From NCBI RefSeq assembly GCF_900102505.1, contig NZ_FMVT01000012.1, forward strand, positions 1-64,000: a DNA stretch of 64,000 bases, written 5' to 3'. Source of the stretch: Paracoccus tibetensis. Its GTDB lineage: Bacteria > Pseudomonadota > Alphaproteobacteria > Rhodobacterales > Rhodobacteraceae. Positions 8,283 to 15,029 of the stretch are shown here, one piece after another. The notes under the pieces were generated by a model. The model worked only from the letters and a program-made list of their open reading frames with translations, searched no databases and was not told the origin of the DNA. Positions within the stretch are counted from its first letter, which is position 1, and every line of letters starts with the position of its first letter. The position numbers and the translations under genes were made by a program.

Positions 8283-10115
8283 TCATTGGTTCGCGACGAG
8301 CTTTATCTCACCGGGCTCGCCGGGTTCAACACGCGGCTCGAATCGCGGCGCGATGCTCGGCAGGTTTTCGTCGGTCTTCGGCTCGAGGCCCAGCAGCGGC
8401 GCGATGCGGCGGATCACCTCGGCCGCGACGGGCACGGCGGTGGTGCCGGCGGTGCGGCTCTCGCCGCCGCCCGCGGTCTGGGTCGAAGGCTCGTCCAGCG
8501 CCACGATCAGCACGTATTCGGGGTCCGAGGCCGGGAAGACAGAGGCGAAGGTCGCGATCACCTTGTTCTTGTAGTAGCCGCCCGAGGCGCGCGGCTTGTC
8601 GGCGGTGCCGGTCTTGCCCGCGACCTCGTAGCCCGGCACGTCGGCGCCGCGCGCGGTGCCGCGCGTCACCACCTGCCGCAGCATGTCCACCGACATGGCG
8701 GCGGCGCGCGGCGACAGGACCTGCTCGCCTTCGGGGCGCTGGCGGCCATGCACCAGCGTCGGCGTGACGCGGCGGCCGTTGTTCGCGATGGTCGCATAGG
8801 CGGCCGCCAGGTGCAGCGGGCTGGCAGCCAGCCCGTGCCCGAAGCTGACCGTGGCCGAGGTCACGGCCGGCCAGCGTTGCGGCACCAGCGGCTGGCCCGT
8901 CGGCGCCTCGACCATCTCGATGGTGGTCGGCACGAAGAGGCCCAGCTTCTCCAGGAAGTCCTTCTGCCGCTCGACCCCGATCATCTGCGCGATCCGCACC
9001 GTCGCCACGTTCGAGGATTTCACGATCACGTCCGTCGCCGACAGCTCGCGTCCGTAATTGTGGAAGTCGTTGATCAGGAAGCGCCCGATCCGCATCGGCG
9101 CCTGCGCGTTGATCCCCGAGGAGGGATTGATCAGCCCCAGGTCCAGCGCCTGCGCGACGGGGAAGATCTTGAAGGTCGAGCCAAGCTCGTACTGCCCCTG
9201 CACCGCGCGGTTGAAGAGCGGGCTGTCCGAAGGATCGCCCTTCAGCAGCGGGCGCGGGCGGTCGTTCGGGTCGAAATCGGGCAGGCTCGCCATGGCGAGG
9301 ATCTCGCCGGTCTTCACCTCCATGAGGATGCCGGTCGCGCCTTTGGCGTTCATCAGCCGCATGCCGGAGTAAAGGACGTCCTCCATCGCCTGCTGCGTCG
9401 TCAGGTCGATCGACAGGGCCAGCGGCGCGCCCTCGTTCGCCGGATCGCGCAGCCAGGCGTCAAACGCCTTTTCCACGCCGGCGATGCCGATCACCTCGGC
9501 GCTGTTGACGCCCTCGTTGCCGAAGCCCGAGCCGCCGAGGATATGGGCGGCCAGATCGCCGTTGGGGTAGACGCGCATCTCGCGCGGGCCGAACAGCAGG
9601 CCCGGCTCGCCGAGGTCATGGACCGCCTGCATCTGCTCGGGGCTGATCTTGCGCTTGATCCACATGAACTTGCGCTCGCCGGTGAAGTCGCGCGTCAGCC
9701 GCTCTTCGTCGAGGTCGGGGAAGATGCGGGCGAGGCCCCTCGCGGCGCCGAGGGGATCGACCATCTGGTGGGGATGGGCATAGACCGAATGGGTCAGGAG
9801 GTTCGTCGCGACCACCCGGCCGCGCCTGTCGGTGATGTCGGCCCGCTGCGACATGATCTGGGCCGAGAGCACCTCGGCCCGCGGCTCGGTCGGCTGGCTC
9901 GAGGCCAGCGCCCCCATGCGGACCCCCACCGTCGCGAAGGCCATCGCGAACAGGCCGGCCATCAGCAGCAGCCGCCCCTCGGCGCGGCGATGGGCCCGAG
10001 CCTGGATCTCCTCGTGGCGGCGGCGGCGGTTCTCGGCCTCGATGTCGTCCGGGTTTTCGCCGCGCTCGCGGGCACGAAGGATGCGGGCCAGGGGGCGCAG
10101 GGGGGTGCGGATCAT
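8283..10115 (-). CDS. ftsI: Peptidoglycan D,D-transpeptidase FtsI (PBP3)
   Basis: FtsI crosslinks septal peptidoglycan as part of the divisome. The 610-aa sequence has a basic cytoplasmic head of about 48 residues, one membrane anchor (about 49-71), a pedestal domain and the transpeptidase domain. The catalytic motifs are S313-T-F-K316, SSN at 367-369 and KTGT at 501-504. The C-terminal tail after about residue 580 is proline- and acid-rich. The ATG at 10115 overlaps ftsL as ATGA. Confidence 0.97.
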   Translation of the reverse strand: MIRTPLRPLARILRARERGENPDDIEAENRRRRHEEIQARAHRRAEGRLLLMAGLFAMAFATVGVRMGALASSQPTEPRAEVLSAQIMSQRADITDRRGRVVATNLLTHSVYAHPHQMVDPLGAARGLARIFPDLDEERLTRDFTGERKFMWIKRKISPEQMQAVHDLGEPGLLFGPREMRVYPNGDLAAHILGGSGFGNEGVNSAEVIGIAGVEKAFDAWLRDPANEGAPLALSIDLTTQQAMEDVLYSGMRLMNAKGATGILMEVKTGEILAMASLPDFDPNDRPRPLLKGDPSDSPLFNRAVQGQYELGSTFKIFPVAQALDLGLINPSSGINAQAPMRIGRFLINDFHNYGRELSATDVIVKSSNVATVRIAQMIGVERQKDFLEKLGLFVPTTIEMVEAPTGQPLVPQRWPAVTSATVSFGHGLAASPLHLAAAYATIANNGRRVTPTLVHGRQRPEGEQVLSPRAAAMSVDMLRQVVTRGTARGADVPGYEVAGKTGTADKPRASGGYYKNKVIATFASVFPASDPEYVLIVALDEPSTQTAGGGESRTAGTTAVPVAAEVIRRIAPLLGLEPKTDENLPSIAPRFEPRVEPGEPGEIKLVANQ

Positions 10116-10465
10116 GGCTGTGTCTCCGTGGGGGAAGGGGTGGCGGGGTCGGCAAGCTCGGGTTCGGGCGGCGGCGGGGGCTTGGGGTAGTCGATGTGGC
10201 GCAGGTCCATCTGCTGCCCGGCTTCCAGCGGCACCAACTGCAGCCGCTCGAAGTTCAGGTCGACCAGCTCGCGCAGCCGGTCGGGGCGGTTCAGATAGGC
10301 CCATTCGGCCCGCAGGATGCCCAGCTCGTCGCGCAGGGCGGCGATCTCGCGCCGGACCTGCGACATCTCCCCGATCGAGGCCTGCGTCGCGTAATTCTCG
10401 CGATAGGCCCAGAAGGCGAGGCCCATCACCGTCAGCACGCAGAGCAGATAGGTCAGCGAGCGCAT
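10112..10465 (-). CDS. ftsL: Cell division protein FtsL
   Basis: A small bitopic protein of 117 aa. It has one N-terminal membrane segment (about residues 4-20), a short periplasmic coiled coil (about 31-58, SQVRREIAALRDELGILRAE) and a proline-rich tail. This is the FtsL architecture, in which the protein pairs with FtsB and FtsQ to activate FtsWI. The NRPDRL motif (residues 59-64) is typical of the family. It sits between rsmH and ftsI with one- and four-base overlaps. Sequence conservation is low in this family, so the call rests partly on position. Confidence 0.92.
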   Translation of the reverse strand: MRSLTYLLCVLTVMGLAFWAYRENYATQASIGEMSQVRREIAALRDELGILRAEWAYLNRPDRLRELVDLNFERLQLVPLEAGQQMDLRHIDYPKPPPPPEPELADPATPSPTETQP

Positions 10466-11433
10466 CAGCCGCGCTCCTTGCCGGGCAGGCGCGGCATCGC
10501 CAGCGCGCGGGCGTCGATGCTGCCGGCGGGCGCCTCGGTGCGGACGGCCACCCGCAGAAGGGCGCTGCGGGCGCGGGGATTTTCGTCCAGCTCGTCGGGA
10601 TCGGGGCCGACGGCGCGGCGGAAGGGCAGCGTGAAGGCCGGTTCCTGGGTCTGCTGCACCGGCGCGTAGCGGTTTCCGCCCCCGCCCGCATCGGCGCGGG
10701 CCTGCATGAAGCGCTTCACGATCCGGTCCTCCAGCGAGTGGAAGCTGACCACGGCCAGCTGCCCGCCGGGCTTCAGCGCCCGCTCGGCCGCCGAAAGGGC
10801 CGCGACAAGCTGGCCGAACTCGTCGTTGACCCAGATGCGGATCGCCTGGAAGCTGCGGGTCGCGGGATGGCTCTGCCCGGGCTTGGGCCGCGGCAGGCAG
10901 CCGGCCACGATCTCGGCCAGCTCCGAGGTGCGGGTCAGCGGGCGCGCCGCGACGATGGCCTTGGCGATGCGGCGGGCCGCGCGCTCCTCGCCGTAATGGT
11001 AGAGCACGTCCGCGATCTGGTCCTGCTCGGCGCTGTTCAGAAGCTCGGCCGCGGACGGCACGTCCCCGCCCATCCGCATGTCGAGCGGCCCGTCGCGCAG
11101 GAAGGAAAAGCCGCGCTCGGCCTGGTCCAGCTGCATCGAGCTGACGCCGAGATCCAGCACCACCCCGTCCAGCGGCGCGCCCGCCAGGGCGTCGAGCTGC
11201 GAGAAGGTGCCCTCGACCAGCCGCAGCCGCTCGCCGTAGTCGCCGGCCCAGGCCTTCGCCATCGCGAAGACCGACGGGTCCCGGTCCAGGCCGATCACCT
11301 GGTCCGCACCGGCGTCCAGCAGGCCGCGCGCATAGCCGCCCGCGCCGAACGTGCCGTCAAGCCAGGTGCCGCGGACGGGCGCCACGGCCCTGAGAAGCGG
11401 TTTCAGCAGGACGGGAAGATGGGGTGCCGCCAC
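10465..11433 (-). CDS. rsmH: 16S rRNA (cytosine-1402-N4)-methyltransferase RsmH
   Basis: RsmH (MraW) methylates N4 of C1402 in the 16S rRNA decoding centre using S-adenosylmethionine. The 322-aa protein shows [13 protein letters not shown] at the start, the SAM motif [14 protein letters not shown] at about residues 26-39, and [20 protein letters not shown]. Further family blocks are [16 protein letters not shown] and [13 protein letters not shown]. It starts 3 bases after the mraZ stop and overlaps the ftsL start by one base. Confidence 0.97.
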   Translation of the reverse strand: MAAPHLPVLLKPLLRAVAPVRGTWLDGTFGAGGYARGLLDAGADQVIGLDRDPSVFAMAKAWAGDYGERLRLVEGTFSQLDALAGAPLDGVVLDLGVSSMQLDQAERGFSFLRDGPLDMRMGGDVPSAAELLNSAEQDQIADVLYHYGEERAARRIAKAIVAARPLTRTSELAEIVAGCLPRPKPGQSHPATRSFQAIRIWVNDEFGQLVAALSAAERALKPGGQLAVVSFHSLEDRIVKRFMQARADAGGGGNRYAPVQQTQEPAFTLPFRRAVGPDPDELDENPRARSALLRVAVRTEAPAGSIDARALAMPRLPGKERG

Positions 11434-11436
11434 GGC

Positions 11437-11961
11437 TCAGTCCTCGCCCGGCCCGGAGGCGGCGGCATCGAGGAAGGCGCGCGGATCGAATTCCGGCCCC
11501 TTGCTGGCGGCGAAATCCTCCAGCGCGGCCACGTCCTTGGGCCGCTCGTCCGGGTGATAGACCTGGATGTAATCGCCGCGCGATTCGAAGATCGTCTCGG
11601 TACCCTCGGAAAAGCGCAGCTTCTCGCGCAGCTTCTGCGGCAGGACCAGCCGGCCCTCTCGGTCGATCTCGAGATCGGTGGACTGCCCGTTCATCAGCAG
11701 TTCCAGCCAGCGCCGTTCCTGGCTGCCGCGCGTGAGGCGGTCGATCTGGGCGTCGATCTCTTCGATGGCGTCGATGGTGTAGAGCTCGATCCAGTTCCAC
11801 CAGTCGGGGCCGTAGACGGCCACCAATTGCGTGCGTCCGGCCGAGGACGAGGAGAAGCCCGGATCGCCGGCGTCGAAGACCCGCCGCAGACGGGCCGGGA
11901 CCGACATGCGACCCTTTCCATCCACCTTGACGGTTTCGGTGCCTCTGAACTTCCGCGCCAC
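11437..11961 (-). CDS. mraZ: Transcriptional regulator / cell-division protein MraZ
   Basis: MraZ is an AbrB-fold DNA-binding protein that represses the division cluster it heads in the species where it has been studied. The 174-aa sequence has two SpoVT-AbrB-like halves: VKVDGKGRMSVPARLRRVF at residues 11-29, and LEIDREGRLVLPQKLREKL at about 97-115. The start is a GTG at 11961. A C-terminal extension rich in Ala and Gly goes beyond the roughly 150 residues of the E. coli protein. Upstream is a long structured leader (12001-12220). Confidence 0.95.
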   Translation of the reverse strand: MARKFRGTETVKVDGKGRMSVPARLRRVFDAGDPGFSSSSAGRTQLVAVYGPDWWNWIELYTIDAIEEIDAQIDRLTRGSQERRWLELLMNGQSTDLEIDREGRLVLPQKLREKLRFSEGTETIFESRGDYIQVYHPDERPKDVAALEDFAASKGPEFDPRAFLDAAASGPGED

Positions 11962-11986
11962 CTTGCGCCCGCCCCCTCACTGTCCG

Positions 11987-12046
11987 CTCTTTCGCCCGCC
12001 CGAAAGAGAAAGGGCGGATCGGGCCGCTGCCACTGCCCGATCCGCC
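11987..12046 (-). terminator. Tandem hairpins in the mraZ leader (attenuator-like)
   Basis: Read on the minus strand, a perfect 12-bp stem (GGCGGATCGGGC, 10-base loop, GCCCGATCCGCC; 12046-12013) is followed by the T-rich tract CTTTCTCTTTC. A second perfect hairpin, CTCTTTCG-6-CGAAAGAG (12008-11987), uses part of that same tract as its left arm. It lies 26 to 85 bases before the mraZ GTG. The layout is that of an intrinsic terminator inside the 5' UTR, with an adjacent structure that could compete for the U tract. Confidence 0.6.
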
Positions 12047-12220
12047 GCCCTCGTTCCCGTTACCGGGCCCCTTTGCGGGGTTGGTTGGCCATCCTGTCGC
12101 GCGCCACCTGGGGGAGGTGCTGCTCGCACGCGCGGACGGCTCTCTATTGGAAAACGGATGCCTGTATGAAGCCTGCTTCGCCTTCAGCGGGGTCTTCTTG
12201 CCCCTTACTCACTGCCCGTT
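12013..12220 (-). ncRNA. UpsM-like sRNA in the 5' UTR of the dcw cluster (candidate)
   Basis: In Rhodobacter sphaeroides an abundant sRNA, UpsM, arises from the leader upstream of mraZ. Here the same position holds a leader with a hairpin exposing a C-rich loop (CACCT-CCCCC-AGGTG, 12119-12105) and a terminator-like hairpin at 12046-12013. No gene fits in the region. The 3' boundary is set at the terminator; the 5' end is a guess because I could not identify the promoter. Sequence homology to UpsM was not tested. Confidence 0.4.
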
Positions 12221-12240
12221 TTCGTGAGTTCGTTGTGACA

Positions 12241-12265
12241 TGGGAATTCATGGGAGGCAATGGAT
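12241..12265. promoter_or_regulatory. TGGGA direct repeats at 10-bp spacing, possible MraZ operator
   Basis: TGGGA (12241), TGGGA (12251) and TGGAT (12261) recur every ten bases. In E. coli, MraZ binds three TGGGN repeats separated by 5-base spacers upstream of its own gene. Spacing and core agree here, but the repeats are on the strand opposite to mraZ and lie about 280 bp upstream. Confidence 0.35.
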
Positions 12266-12433
12266 TTTTGGGGGCGTCGGCGAGTCTGCGCAGGGGAAGA
12301 AGAGGCTGTAGATGCCGCGAATCTCACGAACATCTGAAGAACTCGCCCAGAAGTTGCGTGCGTTGCCGCCAAAGCACACAAGATGTGGAGACTGCGCTGA
12401 GCGGCACCACCAGGTGCTTTTTCTCGCGCTCTG

Positions 12434-12444
12434 CTGCACGGCAG
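12434..12444. promoter_or_regulatory. CTGC-N3-GCAG site, PhaR-type (weak)
   Basis: CTGC-ACG-GCAG matches the core CTGC-N3/4-GCAG reported for the polyhydroxyalkanoate regulator PhaR. A single short site could be chance. It is listed because two more occur in another intergenic region at 28275-28376. Confidence 0.2.
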
Positions 12445-12610
12445 ACACACATATGCCTGCGTCAAGCACAAGATCATCCCGCGACATGGAAATTACGGAT
12501 AGGAGCTCACGAAAGCTCACGAAAACGAGAGCGCATTCTGGGCCCGTTTTTGCGTCCCGCTGCGCCGGCCTCGGCTTCCCGTGAAATCCCACCGAAGGGG
12601 CATGTCAGCC

Positions 12611-13675
12611 TCAGGCAATCCCGCCTTTGACCAGCCGGTCGGCCAGCCGCGCGTAGGCCTCGGAGGTCGGGCCCTCACCCAGGGCGACTGGCCGTCCCGA
12701 ATCGCCGCCGAGCCGGACCTCCAGCTCCAGCGGCAGCTCGCCGAGGAACGGCAGGCCCAAGGTCTCGGCCTCAACCGCGACCCCGCCATGGCCGAAGGGA
12801 TGCGCCTCGTGGCCGCAATTGGGACATATATAAGTCGACATGTTCTCGACGAGGCCCAGGACCGGGGTCTTCAGCTTGCCGAACATGTCGATCGCGCGCC
12901 GGGCGTCCAGAAGCGCGACATCCTGCGGCGTCGAGACGATGATCGCGCCGCTGACCGGCGCCTTCTGGCAGAGGCTCAGCTGCACGTCCCCCGTTCCCGG
13001 CGGCAGGTCGATCAGCAGGACGTCCAGCTCGCCCCACATCACCTGTTGCAGCATCTGCTGCATCGCGCCCATCAGCATCGGCCCGCGCCAGACGACGGCC
13101 TCGCCCTCCTTCAGCATGAGGCCGATGGACATGACCGTGACGCCATGCGCGTGCAGCGGCTCGATGCGCTGGCCGTCCGGGCTGGCGGGGCGCCCGCTGA
13201 TTCCCATCATGCGCGGCTGCGAGGGGCCGTAGATGTCCGCGTCCAGCAGCCCCACGCGCCGCCCCGCCCGCGCCAGCGCCACCGCGAGGTTCGAGGTGAC
13301 GGTAGACTTCCCAACCCCGCCCTTGCCCGAGCCGACGGCGATGATGTGGCGCACGCCGGGGATCGGCTGCGGCCCGGCCTGCGGCGTCGGGTGCCCGCCG
13401 ACCTTCAGCGTGGGCGCGGCCTGCGGCTTGGTCGGCGCCGTCATGACGACCTGGACCTTCTCGACCCCCGGCAGGCGCATGAGCCGCGCGCGCGCCTCGG
13501 CCTCGACCGGCGCCATGGCGCGCGCGGCCTCGGCATCGGCCACCTCGAGCACGAATCGCACCAGCCCGTCCTCGACCACCAGCGCCCGGATCAGGTCCGC
13601 CGCGCCGAGCGTTCCACCCCCCGGAAGGACGATGGGGGCAAGTTCCCCTAGGACAGCTTCGCGGGTGATGGGCAT
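12611..13675 (-). CDS. mrp: Mrp/ApbC-family iron-sulfur cluster carrier ATPase
   Basis: Mrp/ApbC proteins are P-loop NTPases that carry and transfer 4Fe-4S clusters in the cytosol. The 354-aa product has an N-terminal MIP18/DUF59-like domain (about 1-80) and a linker rich in Pro/Gly. The ATPase domain has the deviant Walker A GSGKGGVGKST at 115-125 and the cluster-ligating CxxC in STYICPNCG. I chose the ATG at 13675 because it fits the family start (MPITREAVL); the longer frame from 13747 adds a non-conserved stretch. It is transcribed alone. Confidence 0.94.
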   Translation of the reverse strand: MPITREAVLGELAPIVLPGGGTLGAADLIRALVVEDGLVRFVLEVADAEAARAMAPVEAEARARLMRLPGVEKVQVVMTAPTKPQAAPTLKVGGHPTPQAGPQPIPGVRHIIAVGSGKGGVGKSTVTSNLAVALARAGRRVGLLDADIYGPSQPRMMGISGRPASPDGQRIEPLHAHGVTVMSIGLMLKEGEAVVWRGPMLMGAMQQMLQQVMWGELDVLLIDLPPGTGDVQLSLCQKAPVSGAIIVSTPQDVALLDARRAIDMFGKLKTPVLGLVENMSTYICPNCGHEAHPFGHGGVAVEAETLGLPFLGELPLELEVRLGGDSGRPVALGEGPTSEAYARLADRLVKGGIA

Positions 13676-14011
13676 GTGACGGTTCCGTGACTTGGGTTCG
13701 GCTGCAGCATGGACGATCCGCCCCCCGCCCTCAAGCGCCTGCGACAAGTCGTGCCATCCGCCGATTAACCCTCTCAGAATACGCGAATTTGCAGCTGCGG
13801 CGTGATCGCTAACGATTTTGTAGCGTCAATTTTCTGTTAATTTTTCAAGCACAAATGCAACAGTAGGTCAGCTTTAGTCATGCACTTGCCGCATGGCAGC
13901 ATTGGCGAAGCGTCCATTGTGCACTCGCAGCGAAAGGGCAATATTGGTCTCAAGAAAAGGCGCCGGGCCATCCGGGTCAGGTGCCAGCCGGATGAACCGA
14001 AAGGACGCAAT
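13676..14011. other. AT-richer promoter/leader region of the DUF1127-sRNA operon
   Basis: The stretch between mrp and the DUF1127 gene has no credible gene. Bases 13780-13880 are markedly A+T-rich for this genome and contain a short inverted repeat (CGCTA-9-TAGCG, 13807-13825). A leader of roughly 130 bases follows, with TGCAC at 13881 and its complement GTGCA at about 13920. In R. sphaeroides the equivalent operon is driven by a stress sigma factor (RpoHI/RpoHII). I could not assign -35/-10 boxes with confidence. Confidence 0.4.
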
Positions 14012-14239
14012 ATGGCTGTTATCGCCCAGGCTCACAACACTGCCGCCGACGCCGGCCTGCGTGGCCGCCTGCTGACCGCGATCCAGCGCATGCAGGAACA
14101 CCGTGCCCGCCGCGCCGTTTATCGGCAGACGGTCCGCGAACTGAACGCCCTGACCACCCGCGATCTGACCGATCTGGGGATCAGCCGTTCGATGATCACC
14201 CGCCTGGCCCATGAAGCGGCCTGGGGCGCGGCGAAGTAA
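14012..14239 (+). CDS. DUF1127 small protein, CcaF1-like
   Basis: The 75-aa product ends in the arginine-rich DUF1127 module, RELNALTTRDLTDLGISRSM near residues 42-61. In R. sphaeroides the DUF1127 gene directly upstream of the CcsR sRNAs (RSP_6037, CcaF1) encodes an RNA-binding protein that influences maturation and decay of those RNAs. Position and domain match here. The ATG at 14012 is preceded by AAAGGA; an upstream ATG at 13880 would extend into the leader and is rejected. Just after the stop is a GCAA-tetraloop hairpin, then the sRNA array. Confidence 0.88.
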   Translation: MAVIAQAHNTAADAGLRGRLLTAIQRMQEHRARRAVYRQTVRELNALTTRDLTDLGISRSMITRLAHEAAWGAAK

Positions 14240-14245
14240 GACCCC

Positions 14246-14261
14246 GGCAGCGCAAGCTGCC
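14246..14261 (+). other. GCAA-tetraloop hairpin between DUF1127 gene and sRNA array
   Basis: GGCAGC-GCAA-GCTGCC forms a 6-bp stem closed by a GNRA tetraloop, 6 bases after the DUF1127 stop. No T tract follows, so it is more likely an mRNA 3'-end stabiliser or processing boundary than a terminator. Confidence 0.5.
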
Positions 14262-14277
14262 CCGAGATAGCGCGGAT

Positions 14278-14340
14278 GCCCCTCCTCCTCCCTGGGCCTT
14301 CGCGTTCAGCGGCGCCTCCCTCCTCCTCCCTGGAGGCGCC
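14278..14340 (+). ncRNA. CcsR-like sRNA 1 (hairpins 1 and 2)
   Basis: Two hairpins with the same 12-base loop CTCCTCCTCCCT. Hairpin 1 has stem GCCC/GGGC at 14278-14297. Hairpin 2 has a perfect 9-bp stem GGCGCCTCC/GGAGGCGCC at 14311-14340. Known CcsR RNAs of R. sphaeroides carry CCUCCUCCC in hairpin loops and follow a DUF1127 gene. Exact 5' and 3' ends would be set by RNase processing and are unknown. Type I in the alternating I-II-I-II-I array. Confidence 0.75.
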
Positions 14341-14382
14341 GCACTAGATAGCCGCCCCATCTGCGGCACCCAGATGCGCCTT

Positions 14383-14448
14383 GCCCCTCCTCCTCCCTGG
14401 GCCGGGCGCAAGCGGTTCCGGCCTCTCCTCCTCCCTGGCCGGCACCGC
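14383..14448 (+). ncRNA. CcsR-like sRNA 2 (hairpins 3 and 4)
   Basis: Hairpin 3 (14383-14402) has stem GCCC/GGGC. Hairpin 4 has an inner stem CCGGCC/GGCCGG and, after one mismatch, an outer stem GCGGT/ACCGC, spanning 14412-14448. Both loops contain CTCCTCCTCCCT; the loop of hairpin 4 has one extra T. Type II of the alternating array. Confidence 0.72.
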
Positions 14449-14459
14449 GCCCCATACGC

Positions 14460-14523
14460 GGCCCCTCCTCCTCCCTGGGCCAGCGTTACGCGGCGCCTCC
14501 CCTCCTCCTCCCTGGAGGCGCCG
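14460..14523 (+). ncRNA. CcsR-like sRNA 3 (hairpins 5 and 6)
   Basis: Hairpin 5 (14460-14481) has stem GGCCC/GGGCC. Hairpin 6 (14491-14523) has a perfect 10-bp stem CGGCGCCTCC/GGAGGCGCCG. The loops are CTCCTCCTCCCT, with one extra C in hairpin 6. Closely similar to sRNA 1 (type I). Confidence 0.74.
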
Positions 14524-14563
14524 CACCTCATAGCCGCCCCATCTGCGGCAACCCGATGCGCCT

Positions 14564-14629
14564 GCCCCTCCTCCTCCCTGGGTGTGGCGCTATGCGGTCC
14601 TGGCCCTCCTCCTCCCTGGCCGGTACCGC
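14564..14629 (+). ncRNA. CcsR-like sRNA 4 (hairpins 7 and 8)
   Basis: Hairpin 7 (14564-14583) has stem GCCC/GGGT with one G-U pair. Hairpin 8 spans 14594-14629, with inner stem GGCC/GGCC and an outer stem GCGGT/ACCGC like hairpin 4. Both loops are CTCCTCCTCCCT. Type II, a diverged duplicate of sRNA 2 in which several stem changes keep pairing. Confidence 0.72.
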
Positions 14630-14640
14630 ACCCCAAACGC

Positions 14641-14716
14641 GGCCCCTCCTCCTCCCTGGGCCAGCGTTCAGCGGCCGCGCCCCTCCTCCTCCCTGGGCGC
14701 GGCCGCGTTTCGTTTC
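14641..14716 (+). ncRNA. CcsR-like sRNA 5 (hairpins 9 and 10) with terminal terminator
   Basis: Hairpin 9 (14641-14662) has stem GGCCC/GGGCC. Hairpin 10 (14671-14706) has a perfect 12-bp stem GCGGCCGCGCCC/GGGCGCGGCCGC and is followed by GTTTCGTTTC, so it probably doubles as the Rho-independent terminator of the whole operon. Both loops are CTCCTCCTCCCT. Type I. Confidence 0.74.
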
Positions 14717-14776
14717 ACGCCCCGGAACCAAGCCGCCCTCCGCGCATTGCCCGTCAGGCAAGCCGAGGAGAGATGC

Positions 14777-14992
14777 ATGTCATTCCGCAAGGGCACGAAG
14801 GTCCGCTGGAACTGGTCCGGCAGCACCGCGACGGGCAAGATCACCGAGATCTTCACCGAGGATGTCGAGCGCACGATCAAGGGCAGCAAGATCAAGCGCA
14901 AGGCCAGCAAGGACGACCCCGCCTACATGATCGAGCAGGAGGACGGCGACCGAGTCCTGAAGTCGAAATCCGAGATCGAGCGCGCCGATTGA
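14777..14992 (+). CDS. Hypervirulence-associated Tudor-domain protein (DUF2945)
   Basis: A 71-aa protein resembling the DUF2945 / hypervirulence-associated TUDOR family, whose biochemical role is not established. Recognisable features are the start FRKGTKVRWNWSGSTATGKI (residues 3-22), a basic stretch GSKIKRKASKDDPAYMIE in the middle, and GDRVLKSKSEIE at the end. GAGGAG at 14765-14770 is the ribosome binding site and is complementary to the CCUCCU core in the sRNA loops just upstream. It lies 60 bases after the array's terminator. Confidence 0.85.
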   Translation: MSFRKGTKVRWNWSGSTATGKITEIFTEDVERTIKGSKIKRKASKDDPAYMIEQEDGDRVLKSKSEIERAD

Positions 14993-15029
14993 GCCTTCCC
15001 GCCCCGCTGCCGGCGCGCTAATCGGGGCC

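Larger units (their letters stand above)
12221..12523. repeat. Cluster of four CTCACGAA octamers
   Basis: CTCACGAA occurs on the plus strand at about 12323-12330 and twice in tandem inside AGCTCACGAA copies at 12504-12513 and 12514-12523. It occurs once inverted, as TTCGTGAG, at 12221-12228. The stretch is intergenic (mraZ to mrp), visibly less GC-rich than its surroundings and without a credible gene. The pattern suggests a DNA-binding site cluster or repeat remnant; no factor is known to me. Confidence 0.45.
14341..14704 (+). repeat. 182-bp tandem duplication within the sRNA array
   Basis: Unit A (14341-14522) and unit B (14523-14704) align end to end. Each starts with gcac plus a spacer hairpin GCCGC-CCCATCT-GCGGC (14351-14367 and 14533-14549) and then carries four CTCCTCCTCCCT-loop hairpins. 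Differences between units fall mostly in stems and spacers. The segment before unit A resembles the second half of a unit. Confidence 0.85.

Noticed and set aside
12248..12592. Possible 90- to 114-codon genes in the mraZ-mrp spacer
   Set aside because: Codon use departs from neighbouring genes, no ribosome binding site or family resemblance, and the frames run through the octamer repeats.
13780..13920. RpoH-type promoter for the DUF1127-sRNA operon
   Set aside because: Expected from R. sphaeroides, but no pair of boxes matched well enough by eye; it is described only as an AT-rich promoter region.
14278..14706. CRISPR-like array
   Set aside because: Spacing is irregular, the repeated unit is a hairpin loop of 12 bases with variable stems, and no cas genes are present; the CcsR/cuckoo RNA explanation fits better.
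14196..15021. Several open frames on both strands across the hairpin array
   Set aside because: They translate the CCTCCTCCC repeats into low-complexity Pro/Ser/Leu or Gly/Arg strings, lack start signals and cross the sRNA hairpins.
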